Below, piece by piece: positions 36,685 through 45,844 of a stretch of 64,000 bases of DNA; within the stretch, counting starts at the first letter, position 1; each line of letters starts with the position of its first letter. Source of the stretch: Chondromyces crocatus (lineage in GTDB: Bacteria; Myxococcota_A; Polyangia; Polyangiales; Polyangiaceae); contig NZ_CP012159.1 of assembly GCF_001189295.1 (NCBI RefSeq), positions 7,022,525 through 7,086,524 of the forward strand. Direction: 5' to 3'. The notes beneath the pieces were generated by a model, which made no database searches, had not been told where the DNA came from, and worked only from the letters and a program-made list of their open reading frames with translations. The translations under genes and the position numbers were made by a program.

Positions 36685-37620
36685 TCAGGGGCGCTCTTTC
36701 GAGGGAGTCCCCGCACTGCCCTGGTGATCGCGCAGCGCTCCCACCGTGAGCGCCACACCAGCAGCCGTCACCAGCGTCGCCCCGGCGAGCTGGTGGGGCC
36801 CGGGAGCTTCCCCCAGCGCGATCACGCCCAGCACGTGCGACAGGACCACCCCCAGGTAGCCGACGGTGCCCACCCGTGCGGCCCGGTCCAGCGCATACGC
36901 TCGCGTCATCGCGAGCTGCGCCAGCCCGCCAGAGATTCCTGTGGCGAACAGCAGCAGCGCGCCCTTCGCGTCGGGCACCTCGAAATCCGGGATCGAGAGC
37001 ACCAGCATCGCCACGCTCGCCACCAGCGAGAAGTGGAGCGCCACCGCTTCCGGCCCGGGCGCCGGCTGGTCCCCCGTTCGCTTCATGCTCGACCCGAGCT
37101 TCCGCAGCCAGATCATCGCCATGGCCGATGCCAGGGCACCTGCGGTCGCGATGAAGGCCAGGTGGCCTGCCAGTTCGAGCTGAGGGCCGGCCACCAGGGC
37201 GACCCCCAGGAAGGCCACCAGCGTCGCGCCCCAGAGCCCGCGCGAGCCGCGCTCTCCCAGCAGCCGGGGCGACAGCAAGGCGACGAAGATCGGGCTGGTC
37301 GCCCCGAGCGTGACCACGTCACCGAGCGCGAGCAGCGGCGCCCCCAGGGTCAGGAAGGTGCAGTACATCGCGACCGTCCCGCAGAGGGCACGTCCCCAGG
37401 CGAGCGGTCTGTCGCTGGGCTCCACCCGCAGAGGCGCCCGGCGGACGAGCGCGAATGCCAGCGCGATCCCGGCCCCGACGAGCGCTCGGAACGTCGCGAC
37501 CTCTGCCCACGGCACCCTTGCCGAGGCGAGCCGCGCCGCCACGTTCATGACGGCGAACAGCGTCGACGCCAGGGCCATCCAGAGCAACCCCGCGACCGGG
37601 TTCGTCTGGCCACTTGCCAT
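36685..37620 (-). CDS. EamA/DMT-family transporter
   Basis: Drug/metabolite transporters of the EamA family export small metabolites and have two five-helix repeats. The ~311-residue product shows about ten hydrophobic helices (for example LLWMALASTLFAVMNVAAR, LWGATLVAFLGVALVAG, and the second half starting FSLVASVAMLVLSIP). The repeat symmetry and the GGLAQLAMTRAYAL block are typical. The substrate is unknown. ATG 37620 is preferred because helix 1 follows at once; a GTG at 37713 would add 31 polar residues. It is divergent from the TGS GTPase gene and convergent with the ADYC lipoprotein. Confidence 0.88.
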   Translation of the reverse strand: MASGQTNPVAGLLWMALASTLFAVMNVAARLASARVPWAEVATFRALVGAGIALAFALVRRAPLRVEPSDRPLAWGRALCGTVAMYCTFLTLGAPLLALGDVVTLGATSPIFVALLSPRLLGERGSRGLWGATLVAFLGVALVAGPQLELAGHLAFIATAGALASAMAMIWLRKLGSSMKRTGDQPAPGPEAVALHFSLVASVAMLVLSIPDFEVPDAKGALLLFATGISGGLAQLAMTRAYALDRAARVGTVGYLGVVLSHVLGVIALGEAPGPHQLAGATLVTAAGVALTVGALRDHQGSAGTPSKERP

Positions 37621-37832
37621 ACGCGCTGCGTGCCGCTCGGCCTCGGCCAGAGCGATGGCGTTGGCCGCTGGGGGGTGTGCGGCGACCGCCCCCTGCGACG
37701 TAGGTGTCTGCACAGCGCGCTGACGACTACCACGGGTGCGCAGGGGGTGCCCTGGAATTTTTCAATGGCACATCCAGGGTGTTCCCGCCCTCGCTTGACG
37801 CCCTTCTCGACGCGCAGGACGCTCTTGCGTCG

Positions 37833-38864
37833 ATGCCGGCCAACCTCTCGCCGGAGTACAGAAACGCCGAAGCGGCTTACCGCAATGCGCGGACGCCCGA
37901 CGCGCGCCTGCTCCACCTCCGGGAGATGCTGCGCACGCTCCCCAAGCACAAGGGGACCGATCACCTCCACGCCGATCTCAAGACACGCATCAAGGCCCTC
38001 TCGGATCAGCTCGCAGGCCCGAAGCGGGGCGTCCGCACCGGGACCAGCTTCAGCGTGCGCCCCGAAGGGGCCGCTCAGATCGCGCTGCTCGGGCCTCCCA
38101 ACGCTGGCAAATCGAGCCTCCACGCTCGCCTCACGGGCTCCGGAGCGGAGGTCGCGGCATACCCGTTCACCACCCGGCAGCCACAGCCGGGCATGCTCCC
38201 CTTCGAGGACATCCAGTTCCAGCTCGTCGACCTGCCCGCGATCTCGGCGACGGCCATGGAGAGCTGGCTCCCCAACACGTTGCTCCATGCCGAGGCCGCA
38301 CTCCTGGTGCTCGACCTGCACGATCCAGCCGCTCTCGACGACCTGGCGGGGCTCTCCCGCAAGCTCGCGGAGAAACACATCCTGCTCGATGCCGAGCCCT
38401 CCCGGAACGCGCTGTTCCAGGAGGAGGAGGGCCTGGACGGGTTCCACGTCCAGCGCCTCCCCACGCTGCTGGTCGTGAACAAGTGCGACCTCTTTCCAGG
38501 GGATGCCGACGCCGCACAGGCCGAGGCGCAGGTCGTCCAGGAGCTCGCAGGCACGACCTTCCCCGTCGTCTGCACCTCCGCCGAGACGGGCGCCGGGCTG
38601 GCGCCCCTCGGTGCCTGGCTCTTCGAGCGGCTCGGCGTCGTCCGCGTCTACACGAAGGTCCCTGGCCAGCCCCCCGACACGGGCCGCCCCCTCACCGCAC
38701 GGCAGGGCGCCACGGTGCAAGACGTCGCCGGCCTGGTCCACCGCAGCCTCTCGACCGAGGTGAGATCAGCGCGACTCTGGCGCAAGGACACGTACAGCGG
38801 TCAGCACGTCCCACGGGAGCACGTCCTGCTCGACGGTGACGTCATCGAGCTGCACGGCGGCTGA
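37833..38864 (+). CDS. OBG/DRG-type GTPase with TGS domain
   Basis: This 343-residue GTPase resembles the DRG-like branch of Obg proteins. The N-terminus MPANLSPEY... PKHKGTDHLHADLKTRIKAL matches the helical entry of that branch, supporting ATG 37833. The P-loop is GPPNAGKSS (87-95), G2 is YPFTTRQP, and G4 is NKCD. The C-terminal TGS domain (VRVYTKVPGQPPD... DGDVIELH) suggests RNA or ribosome interaction. The G3 motif reads DLPA, not DxxG, because the Gly is replaced by Ala; this may alter the switch II movement. A probable role is in translation or ribosome-associated stress sensing. The 212-bp gap to the preferred EamA start holds the promoter region. Confidence 0.85.
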   Translation: MPANLSPEYRNAEAAYRNARTPDARLLHLREMLRTLPKHKGTDHLHADLKTRIKALSDQLAGPKRGVRTGTSFSVRPEGAAQIALLGPPNAGKSSLHARLTGSGAEVAAYPFTTRQPQPGMLPFEDIQFQLVDLPAISATAMESWLPNTLLHAEAALLVLDLHDPAALDDLAGLSRKLAEKHILLDAEPSRNALFQEEEGLDGFHVQRLPTLLVVNKCDLFPGDADAAQAEAQVVQELAGTTFPVVCTSAETGAGLAPLGAWLFERLGVVRVYTKVPGQPPDTGRPLTARQGATVQDVAGLVHRSLSTEVRSARLWRKDTYSGQHVPREHVLLDGDVIELHGG

Positions 38865-38888
38865 ACCTCCCGACCGACCCGAGGGCCT

Positions 38889-41800
38889 TCACCCGGGTGG
38901 CGATGCCGCCGGGTCCCTGCGTCGACGCTCGTTTGCATGGGCGAGGACCATCTCCCGGGGAGGAAACACCGAAAGCGCTGCGCCGGCGACGAACGGCGAT
39001 GGATCGGTCTGGAGCGCAGCGAGCTGCTCCAGCCGCTCCGGCGTCCAGCCCCGCTCCGGACCAGCATCCCGGACGAGCGCCCAGACGGCGACCCGCCTGG
39101 CTTCCGGGCTCACGCTCCTGCGCAGCCGGTCCAGAAGCGGCGCCAGCTCCATCGCGGGGAGTGCGTCGATCGCGCTGCGACACGCCTCCAAGGCATCCGC
39201 CGAGAGGCCTCCTTGCTCGCCGAGGGCAGCGAGCCATTCCGCGAACTCCTGCCCCGCCATGGCCGCTGCGGCGCAGCGCACACGCAGCGCGCTCCACCGG
39301 GGATCGTCCGCCAGCACCGCCTCGGCCGCGCGGGCGAGCGCGATCCACACCGCGCGCCCTTTGACGTTCACCGAGACCAGCGCCGAGACCGCCACGTGCA
39401 GGCACCGCGCATCGCTCAGCGCCACCCGCAGCAAGCCAGGAAGGCGCGCCACATCGTCCTCCGCGCAGCGCTGGAGGATCGCTGTGACGGCAGCCCTCAC
39501 CTCGTCGTCGTAGACCGACACCAGACGCGCCGCGACCGCCGCCAGGAACGTGCGTTCTGGATCGCTCACCGACAGGGACCACGCCCTCAGGAGGAGATCG
39601 ATCCGCGCCTCGGGCTCGGGACGCGCGAGGACCCGCGCGAGCAGCGCCGACAGCCTCTGGTCCGCCTGCCGGGTGAGCCTGTCGGCGGGGATGTCCCCCA
39701 GCCGTGACGCCATCAGCCAGTCGATCCCCGTCACCGCGCGCTCGAAGACACCCCACGTGGGCTCCCGATCGAGGTGATCCCACAGGGCCCGCAGCAAGGC
39801 GATGCGCACATCGCGGTGCAGCGTCGTCCCGTCGAGATGCACCAGGTGCTCGTAGGCCGCCTCCAGACGCAGCGTGCCGATCAGCCGGACGACCTCCTTG
39901 GCCACCGTGACCTTCGCCATCGGCACCCCGCACAGGAGCCGGAGCGTCTCGCGCGGCAGCACGTCCTTCAGGGCCCGGCGCAGCCCGTAGATCGCGATGC
40001 GCGCACGGCCGTCTTCGAGGCAGCGCAGCAGCGTGGGCAGGCACTGACCCTGATCGCAGCGCGCCATCACCCGGATCGCCCGCTCCTGCACGGCGGGGCG
40101 TGCGTCGTCGGCGAGCGCCGCCAGGGCATCCATCGGCGCAGAGTCCAGCGCAGAGAGCAGGGTCAGGAAGCGCCACACGGTCGGGATGTCGCGGTCCGCG
40201 TCGCTCATGACCGCCGTGACGCTGCGGGAGAACGACACATTCTGCGGTGGCGTCCAGCGATGGAAGCCACGCTCGAACGGGATCACCCACGCCGTCTCCC
40301 CTGTCGCGAAGCGACCGCGCATGGTCCGGATCTCCAGGAAGGGACCGAGCAGATCCTGTCGGCGCAGGTGCAGGTAACGGCACACGGCGGGGATGCAGAT
40401 GATGCTCTCGTCCTTCTCGAGCAGCTCCGGCACCAGCCGCTGGAAAACGGCCGGAGCGCGTGCGCTCAGGATCGAGAGCGCCTGGACGGCATGCTCGTTA
40501 CGACCCTCCCCGCGGCAGATCCGCTCCAGCGCGCCTTCGAGCGCCGCGGGGAGCGGTGGCTGCCTCCGCCCCGGCTTGTCCACGCTCGCCGCCAGGGTGA
40601 GCACCTCGGCAACCCAGCCTTTGTCGAGCCACCGCCCCAGCACCTCGGCCAGGTCGGCCTCGTAGCGAGCCCGGTCGAAGCGCCGGAAAAGCAGGTACAC
40701 GGAGAGGGCAATGCTCCCCCAGGCCGTGATCCGCGCCGCCTTCGCCAGCAGATCCGGCAGGCCAGTGACCAGGGGGAGGCGCTCTCCGAGGCTCTCTCCG
40801 AGCGCAAGGAGCTGAGGGACACGCTCCCTGCTGCTCCAGGCCTTCGCGACGCCCAGCAAGACCGTCGCCGCGGCCCGCACCTCGTCGTCCGACAGATGCA
40901 GCCCGATGCGCGCGTCATGCAGCGTCCCTCGCTCCTTGAGCAGCGTACCGAGCCAGCCGGCCCCCCAGGCAGGATCGAGCCGGAACGTGCGCCGGAGCAG
41001 CGTCTCTGCCGCCTGGGCGGTCCCGTGGGAGAGGTCCCCAGCGTCGAGCGCGTCGCGCAAGATCTGACCGATCCCGGCGGTGTGCTCCGGACGCCACACG
41101 GCACGCGGCCACGTGCAGAGCGCGAGCAGCATCGTGTGCCGCACGGGATCCTGCTCGTTCTTGCGGGCCAGCACCATGCCGAGCGCCTTCCCGGCCAGGG
41201 TCTCCTCCTCGGGCCGGTACCCCGGAATCGCCAGCAACGCCGACAGCGCCGCGCCGCGCATCGCCCCCTCGGGGTGCCCGAGATACGCGCGCAGCGCGAC
41301 GCTCGCCTCCTCCCATGGCAAGAAGCGAACATGACGAATCCGCTCTCCAGGGCGGGTCTCCAGCGCGACCACCTCACCCAGATGCCGCCGCGCCTCGCGC
41401 TCCTGGAGCTCCACCGGCAACTCCGCCACCACGTCGACCGGGATCACCCCATCGCTCCCCCGCGTCGCGATGCTCCAGCGCTCCCACACCGCGAGACGAC
41501 GCGCCGGATCCTGGAAGCGCTTCAGCAGCGGCGTCCCCCAGGCCGGGTGCCGTTCTGCCACGTCACTCCACGCCTCGACGACGGCCGCGAGCTGCTCCTC
41601 GGAGAGCACCTTCACCAGCTTCTCCGCGGAGCCCAGAAGGCCAGGCTCTCGGCGCACGAGGCGCCCCAGCACATCGACCCCGAACGCCGCAGCGCCTCGT
41701 GCGAACGGCGCCCCTGGGACCTGGAGTCCCTCATACCGCTCGATCAGCGCGAGCGTCGCTTCCGGTCGAAGCGCAGCGAGCGCCACGAGATCGGCCACGC

Positions 41801-42500
41801 GACTGAAGATCCCGCGACTGAACAGCAACTCGAACAGCACCAGCGCGACGTCCGGTGCCCGTCGCGCAAGGCGTGGCGCATGGGCCTCGATCCGCTGCCG
41901 GGTGACCGGATCCGGCTCCCCCGGGACGGCACGGAGCCGTTCGATCAGCAAACGTCCCAGCGTGTCCGGTGCATGCTGCGCCAGCCGGCTCCAGAAGGTG
42001 CGGCTCGGGCGCGCCTGCGCGCGCTCGAGGTGACGGCGGATTCCTTCTGGCGATCCCAGCGACACCAGATCGGCGAAGTCTTGAAGGCCCGGCTGCTCGG
42101 CAAGCCAGTCGAGGTAGCCGTCCACCACGTGACGACGGCCGCTGCCTGCGAGCGCAACGAGGATCTTCCGCTCACGCCGCAGCGAGAACGCCATCTTCAG
42201 CGCCTCCAGCGCCTGCGTGTCGTCGCACACGAGCGGCACCAGCTCGAACGCCAGCGAGCGCAGGCTCCGTGACGCATCGGCCATGAACGCCAGCAGCCGC
42301 TCACCATCGCGCAGCGTGTGCTGCGCATAGAGCGCGAGCCGCCGCTCGTAGACGTCGCCGCGGGCGAAGGTATCGATGACGAGCAGCGCTTCCCGGTCGT
42401 TCCTCGCCAGGCGCCCCAGCTCCAGCATCCGCTCGATTCGACCACGGTGATGGGTCTGGAGCAGCTCACCCCGCAGCACCGAAAGATCGAACCGGCTCAT
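38889..42500 (-). CDS. Very large HEAT-like helical repeat protein
   Basis: This 1203-residue protein is almost entirely alpha-helical, built of repeating antiparallel helix pairs rich in Leu/Ala/Arg. Phrases such as LADDARPAVQERAIRVMARCDQ, CLPTLLRCLEDGRARIAIYGLRRAL and LLRALWDHLD show the HEAT-repeat pattern. There is no signal peptide or membrane segment, so it is likely cytoplasmic and acts as a scaffold. No catalytic motif is visible. HEAT giants in myxobacteria often sit beside kinases or signalling genes, but here the neighbours are a GTPase and a methyltransferase. GAGGA about 8 nt before the ATG at 42500 supports the start; the frame stays open ~30 codons upstream without similarity. 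Disruption of any repeat is not obvious. Confidence 0.75.
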   Translation of the reverse strand: MSRFDLSVLRGELLQTHHRGRIERMLELGRLARNDREALLVIDTFARGDVYERRLALYAQHTLRDGERLLAFMADASRSLRSLAFELVPLVCDDTQALEALKMAFSLRRERKILVALAGSGRRHVVDGYLDWLAEQPGLQDFADLVSLGSPEGIRRHLERAQARPSRTFWSRLAQHAPDTLGRLLIERLRAVPGEPDPVTRQRIEAHAPRLARRAPDVALVLFELLFSRGIFSRVADLVALAALRPEATLALIERYEGLQVPGAPFARGAAAFGVDVLGRLVRREPGLLGSAEKLVKVLSEEQLAAVVEAWSDVAERHPAWGTPLLKRFQDPARRLAVWERWSIATRGSDGVIPVDVVAELPVELQEREARRHLGEVVALETRPGERIRHVRFLPWEEASVALRAYLGHPEGAMRGAALSALLAIPGYRPEEETLAGKALGMVLARKNEQDPVRHTMLLALCTWPRAVWRPEHTAGIGQILRDALDAGDLSHGTAQAAETLLRRTFRLDPAWGAGWLGTLLKERGTLHDARIGLHLSDDEVRAAATVLLGVAKAWSSRERVPQLLALGESLGERLPLVTGLPDLLAKAARITAWGSIALSVYLLFRRFDRARYEADLAEVLGRWLDKGWVAEVLTLAASVDKPGRRQPPLPAALEGALERICRGEGRNEHAVQALSILSARAPAVFQRLVPELLEKDESIICIPAVCRYLHLRRQDLLGPFLEIRTMRGRFATGETAWVIPFERGFHRWTPPQNVSFSRSVTAVMSDADRDIPTVWRFLTLLSALDSAPMDALAALADDARPAVQERAIRVMARCDQGQCLPTLLRCLEDGRARIAIYGLRRALKDVLPRETLRLLCGVPMAKVTVAKEVVRLIGTLRLEAAYEHLVHLDGTTLHRDVRIALLRALWDHLDREPTWGVFERAVTGIDWLMASRLGDIPADRLTRQADQRLSALLARVLARPEPEARIDLLLRAWSLSVSDPERTFLAAVAARLVSVYDDEVRAAVTAILQRCAEDDVARLPGLLRVALSDARCLHVAVSALVSVNVKGRAVWIALARAAEAVLADDPRWSALRVRCAAAAMAGQEFAEWLAALGEQGGLSADALEACRSAIDALPAMELAPLLDRLRRSVSPEARRVAVWALVRDAGPERGWTPERLEQLAALQTDPSPFVAGAALSVFPPREMVLAHANERRRRDPAASPPG

Positions 42501-42603
42501 CCGCAAATCCTCGCCCTGATCGCGCCAGAAAGGAAGAAGCGAGCCGCGCCACACGTGACGCGCAACGAGACATCGTTCGAGCCCCATCGATCCAGAGGCG
42601 CGC

Positions 42604-42633
42604 TTGACACCCTTGCATTCGCACGCCTAGCGT
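42604..42633 (+). promoter_or_regulatory. Sigma70-type promoter for methyltransferase gene
   Basis: A perfect TTGACA (42604-42609) is followed 18 bp later by TAGCGT (42628-42633). A start near 42640 would give a ~55-nt leader for the gene at 42695, with AAAGG as its ribosome binding site. Confidence 0.5.
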
Positions 42634-42694
42634 GGGTCCCGATCGACGAGAGACCCGCCAGCGCCATGCAGAGCGCGAGAGAAAGGGTAATTCG

Positions 42695-43495
42695 ATGACG
42701 ACACTGGACGTGACCGGCGTGAACCCGCACGTACCGAATGCAGCACGCCTCTACGATCACCTCCTCGGCGGGACGAGGAACTTCGAGGCCGACCGCGCAG
42801 CCGCGGCGCAGATGACGGCGCTCCTGCCCGCCATGCCGAAGTGGATCCGCATGCTCCGGGCCAGCCTTCAGCAGTTCGCCAGGCGGCTCGCCAGCGAGGG
42901 ATTCACCCAGTTCATCGACTTTGGCTCAGGGCTCCCCACAGAGGATCACGTGCATGCCTCGGCTCCCGGTGCGCGGGTGATCTACTCCGACAGGGATGCC
43001 GACACCGTGGCTCATGCCCGCGTGCTCGTCGGTGACGATCCGAGCGTGCTCTACCTGCAGAGCGACGTGCAGGCGGCGAAGGAACTGCTCGAATCCGAGG
43101 TGGTGCAGCGCTTCACGGGCGGAGAGCGCCGCGTCGCCTTCGGGGCGAACGGCCTCACGGTCTTCATGAAGGAAGACGAGATCCGCACGTTCTGCCGCGA
43201 CCTCTACGACTGGGCAGCGCCGGGCTCGAAGCTCTTCCTGACCTACGAGACCAAGGATCTCGCCAAGACCACCCCCGCCTGGGAGCAGTTCGAAGCCTCG
43301 TTCCACAGCATGGGCGAGGCCTTCCAGCTCTTCACGCTCGAGGACTACCTGGACATGAGCCGTCCCTGGACCCTCGACGCGAACGGCCCCATGCCCCTCG
43401 AGCGCTTCCTCGGCTACCCCGAAGGCTACATCACGGAAGCCGATCGCGAGGGACTCGGCCTGGAGTTCTATGCCGTCATCTTCGAGAAGACGTAA
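42695..43495 (+). CDS. SAM-dependent methyltransferase of the DUF574 type
   Basis: This 266-residue protein matches the S-adenosylmethionine methyltransferase family (DUF574) that is abundant in actinobacteria. The opening phrase ARLYDHLLGGTRNFEADR is diagnostic. IDFGSGLPTEDHVHASAP is the SAM-binding glycine loop, with RVIYSDRDADTVAHAR supplying the ribose-binding acid. The substrate is unknown. A good promoter-like pair and AAAGG upstream of the ATG support independent expression. Its GC and codon use look like those of its neighbours, so if it was acquired from actinobacteria the transfer is not recent. No partner biosynthetic genes are visible nearby. Confidence 0.88.
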   Translation: MTTLDVTGVNPHVPNAARLYDHLLGGTRNFEADRAAAAQMTALLPAMPKWIRMLRASLQQFARRLASEGFTQFIDFGSGLPTEDHVHASAPGARVIYSDRDADTVAHARVLVGDDPSVLYLQSDVQAAKELLESEVVQRFTGGERRVAFGANGLTVFMKEDEIRTFCRDLYDWAAPGSKLFLTYETKDLAKTTPAWEQFEASFHSMGEAFQLFTLEDYLDMSRPWTLDANGPMPLERFLGYPEGYITEADREGLGLEFYAVIFEKT

Positions 43496-43510
43496 CCGCT
43501 CGCCACGGCC

Positions 43511-45811
43511 GTGAAACCTTCCCGTCACACGCCCCTGAAGGTCGCGCTCCGCTGGTTCGCCGCGGTCGCCCCCGTCGCCGCCCTCCTCGACGCTCCACCC
43601 GCCCTGGCCCAGCAAGCGCAGCAAGCGCCGGGCGTCACCGAGATCGTCCCACCACGCCTCGATCCCATCCCCGAAGTCCCGTACCCCGAAGGCGGCGAAG
43701 GGGACGCCGAGGTCGTGCTGCTCCTGGTCGTCGAGCGCGATGGCACGGTGAGGTCCGTCGAGGTGCAGAGCGGAGAAGAGCCCTTCGCCTCGGCAGCGAA
43801 GCGCGCCGCGGAGAGCTTCCGGCTCACACCGGGCACGCGCAAGGGTGAGCCCGTCGTCTCCCGGGTCCGGTTCGCCCTCGGCTTCAAAGCCCCGCAGCCC
43901 GTCGAAGAGCCCGAGGAGCCCGAGGTCGCTCAGCCCGCCACGAGCCAGCCTGGCGCCGGACAGCCCGGTGCGTCCCAGGGAGCAGGGGGCAAGCCAGCGC
44001 CTCCCCCCGAGCCCGAACCGATCGAGGTCGTCGTCCGCGCCGAGAAGCCTCCCCCATCGGCGAAGACGCTCACGCGCGCCGAGGTCCGCCAGCTCCCCGG
44101 CGCGTTCGGCGACCCCTTCCGCGCCATCGAGGTGCTCCCTGGCGTCACCCCCATCGCCTCCGGCTTGCCTTACTTCTACATCCGCGGCGCGCCTCCCGGG
44201 AACATCGGCTACTACCTCGACGGCGTCCGCGTCCCTTACCTCTTCCACGCTGCCGCAGGCCCTTCGGTCATCCACCCGGGCCTCGTCGAGCGCGTCGACC
44301 TCTACTCGGGCGGCTATCCGGCCCGCTTCGGGCGCTTCTCCGGCGCCATCGTCTCCGCCGAGACCACCGAGCCGAACCCTGACTTCCACGGCGAAGGCAA
44401 CTTCCGCCTCGTCGACGTCGGCGCCCTCGTCGAAGGCAGCTTCGCCGACGGACGCGGCACCGCCCTCGCCTCCGCGCGTTACTCGTACACCGCCGCGGTC
44501 ATCTCCCTCATCTCGCCCGAGCTGCGCCTCGACTACCGTGACTACCAGGCCCGCGTCACCTACGACATCACCCCGCGCGACCGCCTCACCCTCTTCGCCT
44601 TCGGCTCCTACGACCTGCTCGCGCAGGAGCTGAACGGCATCGAGACCGTCATCTTCGGCTCCGAGTTCTACCGCGTCGACGGCCGCTACGACGTCCGCCT
44701 CCCCAACGAAGGTCGCCTCCGCTGGGCCGCGACGTGGGGCTTCGATCAGACCCGCATCGCCGACCAGCGCAACGCCCGCGACCTGCTCGGCGGCACCCGC
44801 GTCGAGCTCAACCAGCCCATCAACGAGAACCTCACCGTGCGCAGCGGGTTCGACGTCCTCTTCGATGGCTACAAGGCGGATCAAGCCACCTATGGCGACC
44901 GCGAAGACCCGGATGTCGCGGCGTACAACCGGCTCTTCCCGTCACGCACCGACGCCGTCGCCACCCTCTGGGCCGATGCCGTCTGGCGCCCCAACCGCAA
45001 CGTCGAGTTCACCCCTGGCATCCGCACCGACGTCTTCCATTCCAACGGCGCGTACGCCGTCGGCTTCGACCCACGCCTCGGCCTCCGCGTCGACGTCACC
45101 AGGCGGCTCCGCCTCCTGCACGCCATCGGCCTCGCGCACCAGCCGCCATCGTTCATCATCCCCATCCCAGGGCTCGCCATCGCGAACCTCCGCGATGGCC
45201 TCCAGCGCTCCTTGCAGACGGCAGCCGGCGTCGAGGTCGATCTTCCGGCGAAGATCACCGCCACGGTGACCGTGTTCAACAACCTCTTCCTCAACATGAG
45301 CGACACGGCGGGCGTCCAGCCCCCGGGCAACGACCAGAACCAGGTCCCCCGCAGCCTCGGCGTCTCGCGCGGCCTCGAGGTCTACATCCGCCGCAACCTC
45401 ACGCAGCACCTCGGCGGGTTCATCTCGTACACCCTCGCCCGCTCGACACGCACCATCGGAAACTTCACGTTCCCGTTTGCCTTCGATCGCACCCACGTCT
45501 TCAACGCCGCCCTGTCGTACGACCTCGGCCGTGGCTGGCGCGCAGGCAGCCGGTTCACGTTCTACACCGGCGTCCCGAACTTCCAGACCCCTCCAGGCAT
45601 GCCCGAAGGCTTCCGTTTGCTCAGCCCCGAGCGCGAGCCTGGGTTTTATCGTCTGGACGCGCGGATCGAGAAAAAGTGGACCCTCGGCAGGACGACCTGG
45701 CTCTCGTTCGTCATCGAAGCGCTCAATGCCACACTCAACAAGGAAACCATCAACGGCAACGAGGTGGGTCCCGTCACCGTCCCGAGCCTAGGCTTGGAAG
45801 GCGGCTTCTGA
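43511..45811 (+). CDS. TonB-dependent receptor with N-terminal TonB-like domain
   Basis: This 766-residue outer-membrane protein begins with a signal peptide (cleavage near ALAQQ). It is followed by a module of ~80 residues (VPYPEGGEGDAEVVLLLVVERDGTVRSVEV... PVVSRVRFALGF) that resembles the C-terminal domain of TonB energy transducers. A Pro/Gln-rich linker leads to the plug (RQLPGAFGDPFRAIEVLPGV... YFYIRGAPPG... YYLDGVRVPYL) and a beta-barrel ending in aromatic Phe. The ligand is unknown. The GTG start has no clear ribosome binding site and lies 15 bp after the methyltransferase gene. The lipoprotein gene downstream (33 bp gap) is probably its partner. Confidence 0.87.
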   Translation: MKPSRHTPLKVALRWFAAVAPVAALLDAPPALAQQAQQAPGVTEIVPPRLDPIPEVPYPEGGEGDAEVVLLLVVERDGTVRSVEVQSGEEPFASAAKRAAESFRLTPGTRKGEPVVSRVRFALGFKAPQPVEEPEEPEVAQPATSQPGAGQPGASQGAGGKPAPPPEPEPIEVVVRAEKPPPSAKTLTRAEVRQLPGAFGDPFRAIEVLPGVTPIASGLPYFYIRGAPPGNIGYYLDGVRVPYLFHAAAGPSVIHPGLVERVDLYSGGYPARFGRFSGAIVSAETTEPNPDFHGEGNFRLVDVGALVEGSFADGRGTALASARYSYTAAVISLISPELRLDYRDYQARVTYDITPRDRLTLFAFGSYDLLAQELNGIETVIFGSEFYRVDGRYDVRLPNEGRLRWAATWGFDQTRIADQRNARDLLGGTRVELNQPINENLTVRSGFDVLFDGYKADQATYGDREDPDVAAYNRLFPSRTDAVATLWADAVWRPNRNVEFTPGIRTDVFHSNGAYAVGFDPRLGLRVDVTRRLRLLHAIGLAHQPPSFIIPIPGLAIANLRDGLQRSLQTAAGVEVDLPAKITATVTVFNNLFLNMSDTAGVQPPGNDQNQVPRSLGVSRGLEVYIRRNLTQHLGGFISYTLARSTRTIGNFTFPFAFDRTHVFNAALSYDLGRGWRAGSRFTFYTGVPNFQTPPGMPEGFRLLSPEREPGFYRLDARIEKKWTLGRTTWLSFVIEALNATLNKETINGNEVGPVTVPSLGLEGGF

Positions 45812-45844
45812 GATCCTGACCCCATCCCCTGGAGCGAGGACGCC

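Noticed and set aside
42501-42694. Additional small gene between the HEAT protein and the methyltransferase
   Set aside because: Open frames there are short and Arg-rich; the region is better explained by the promoter at 42604-42633.
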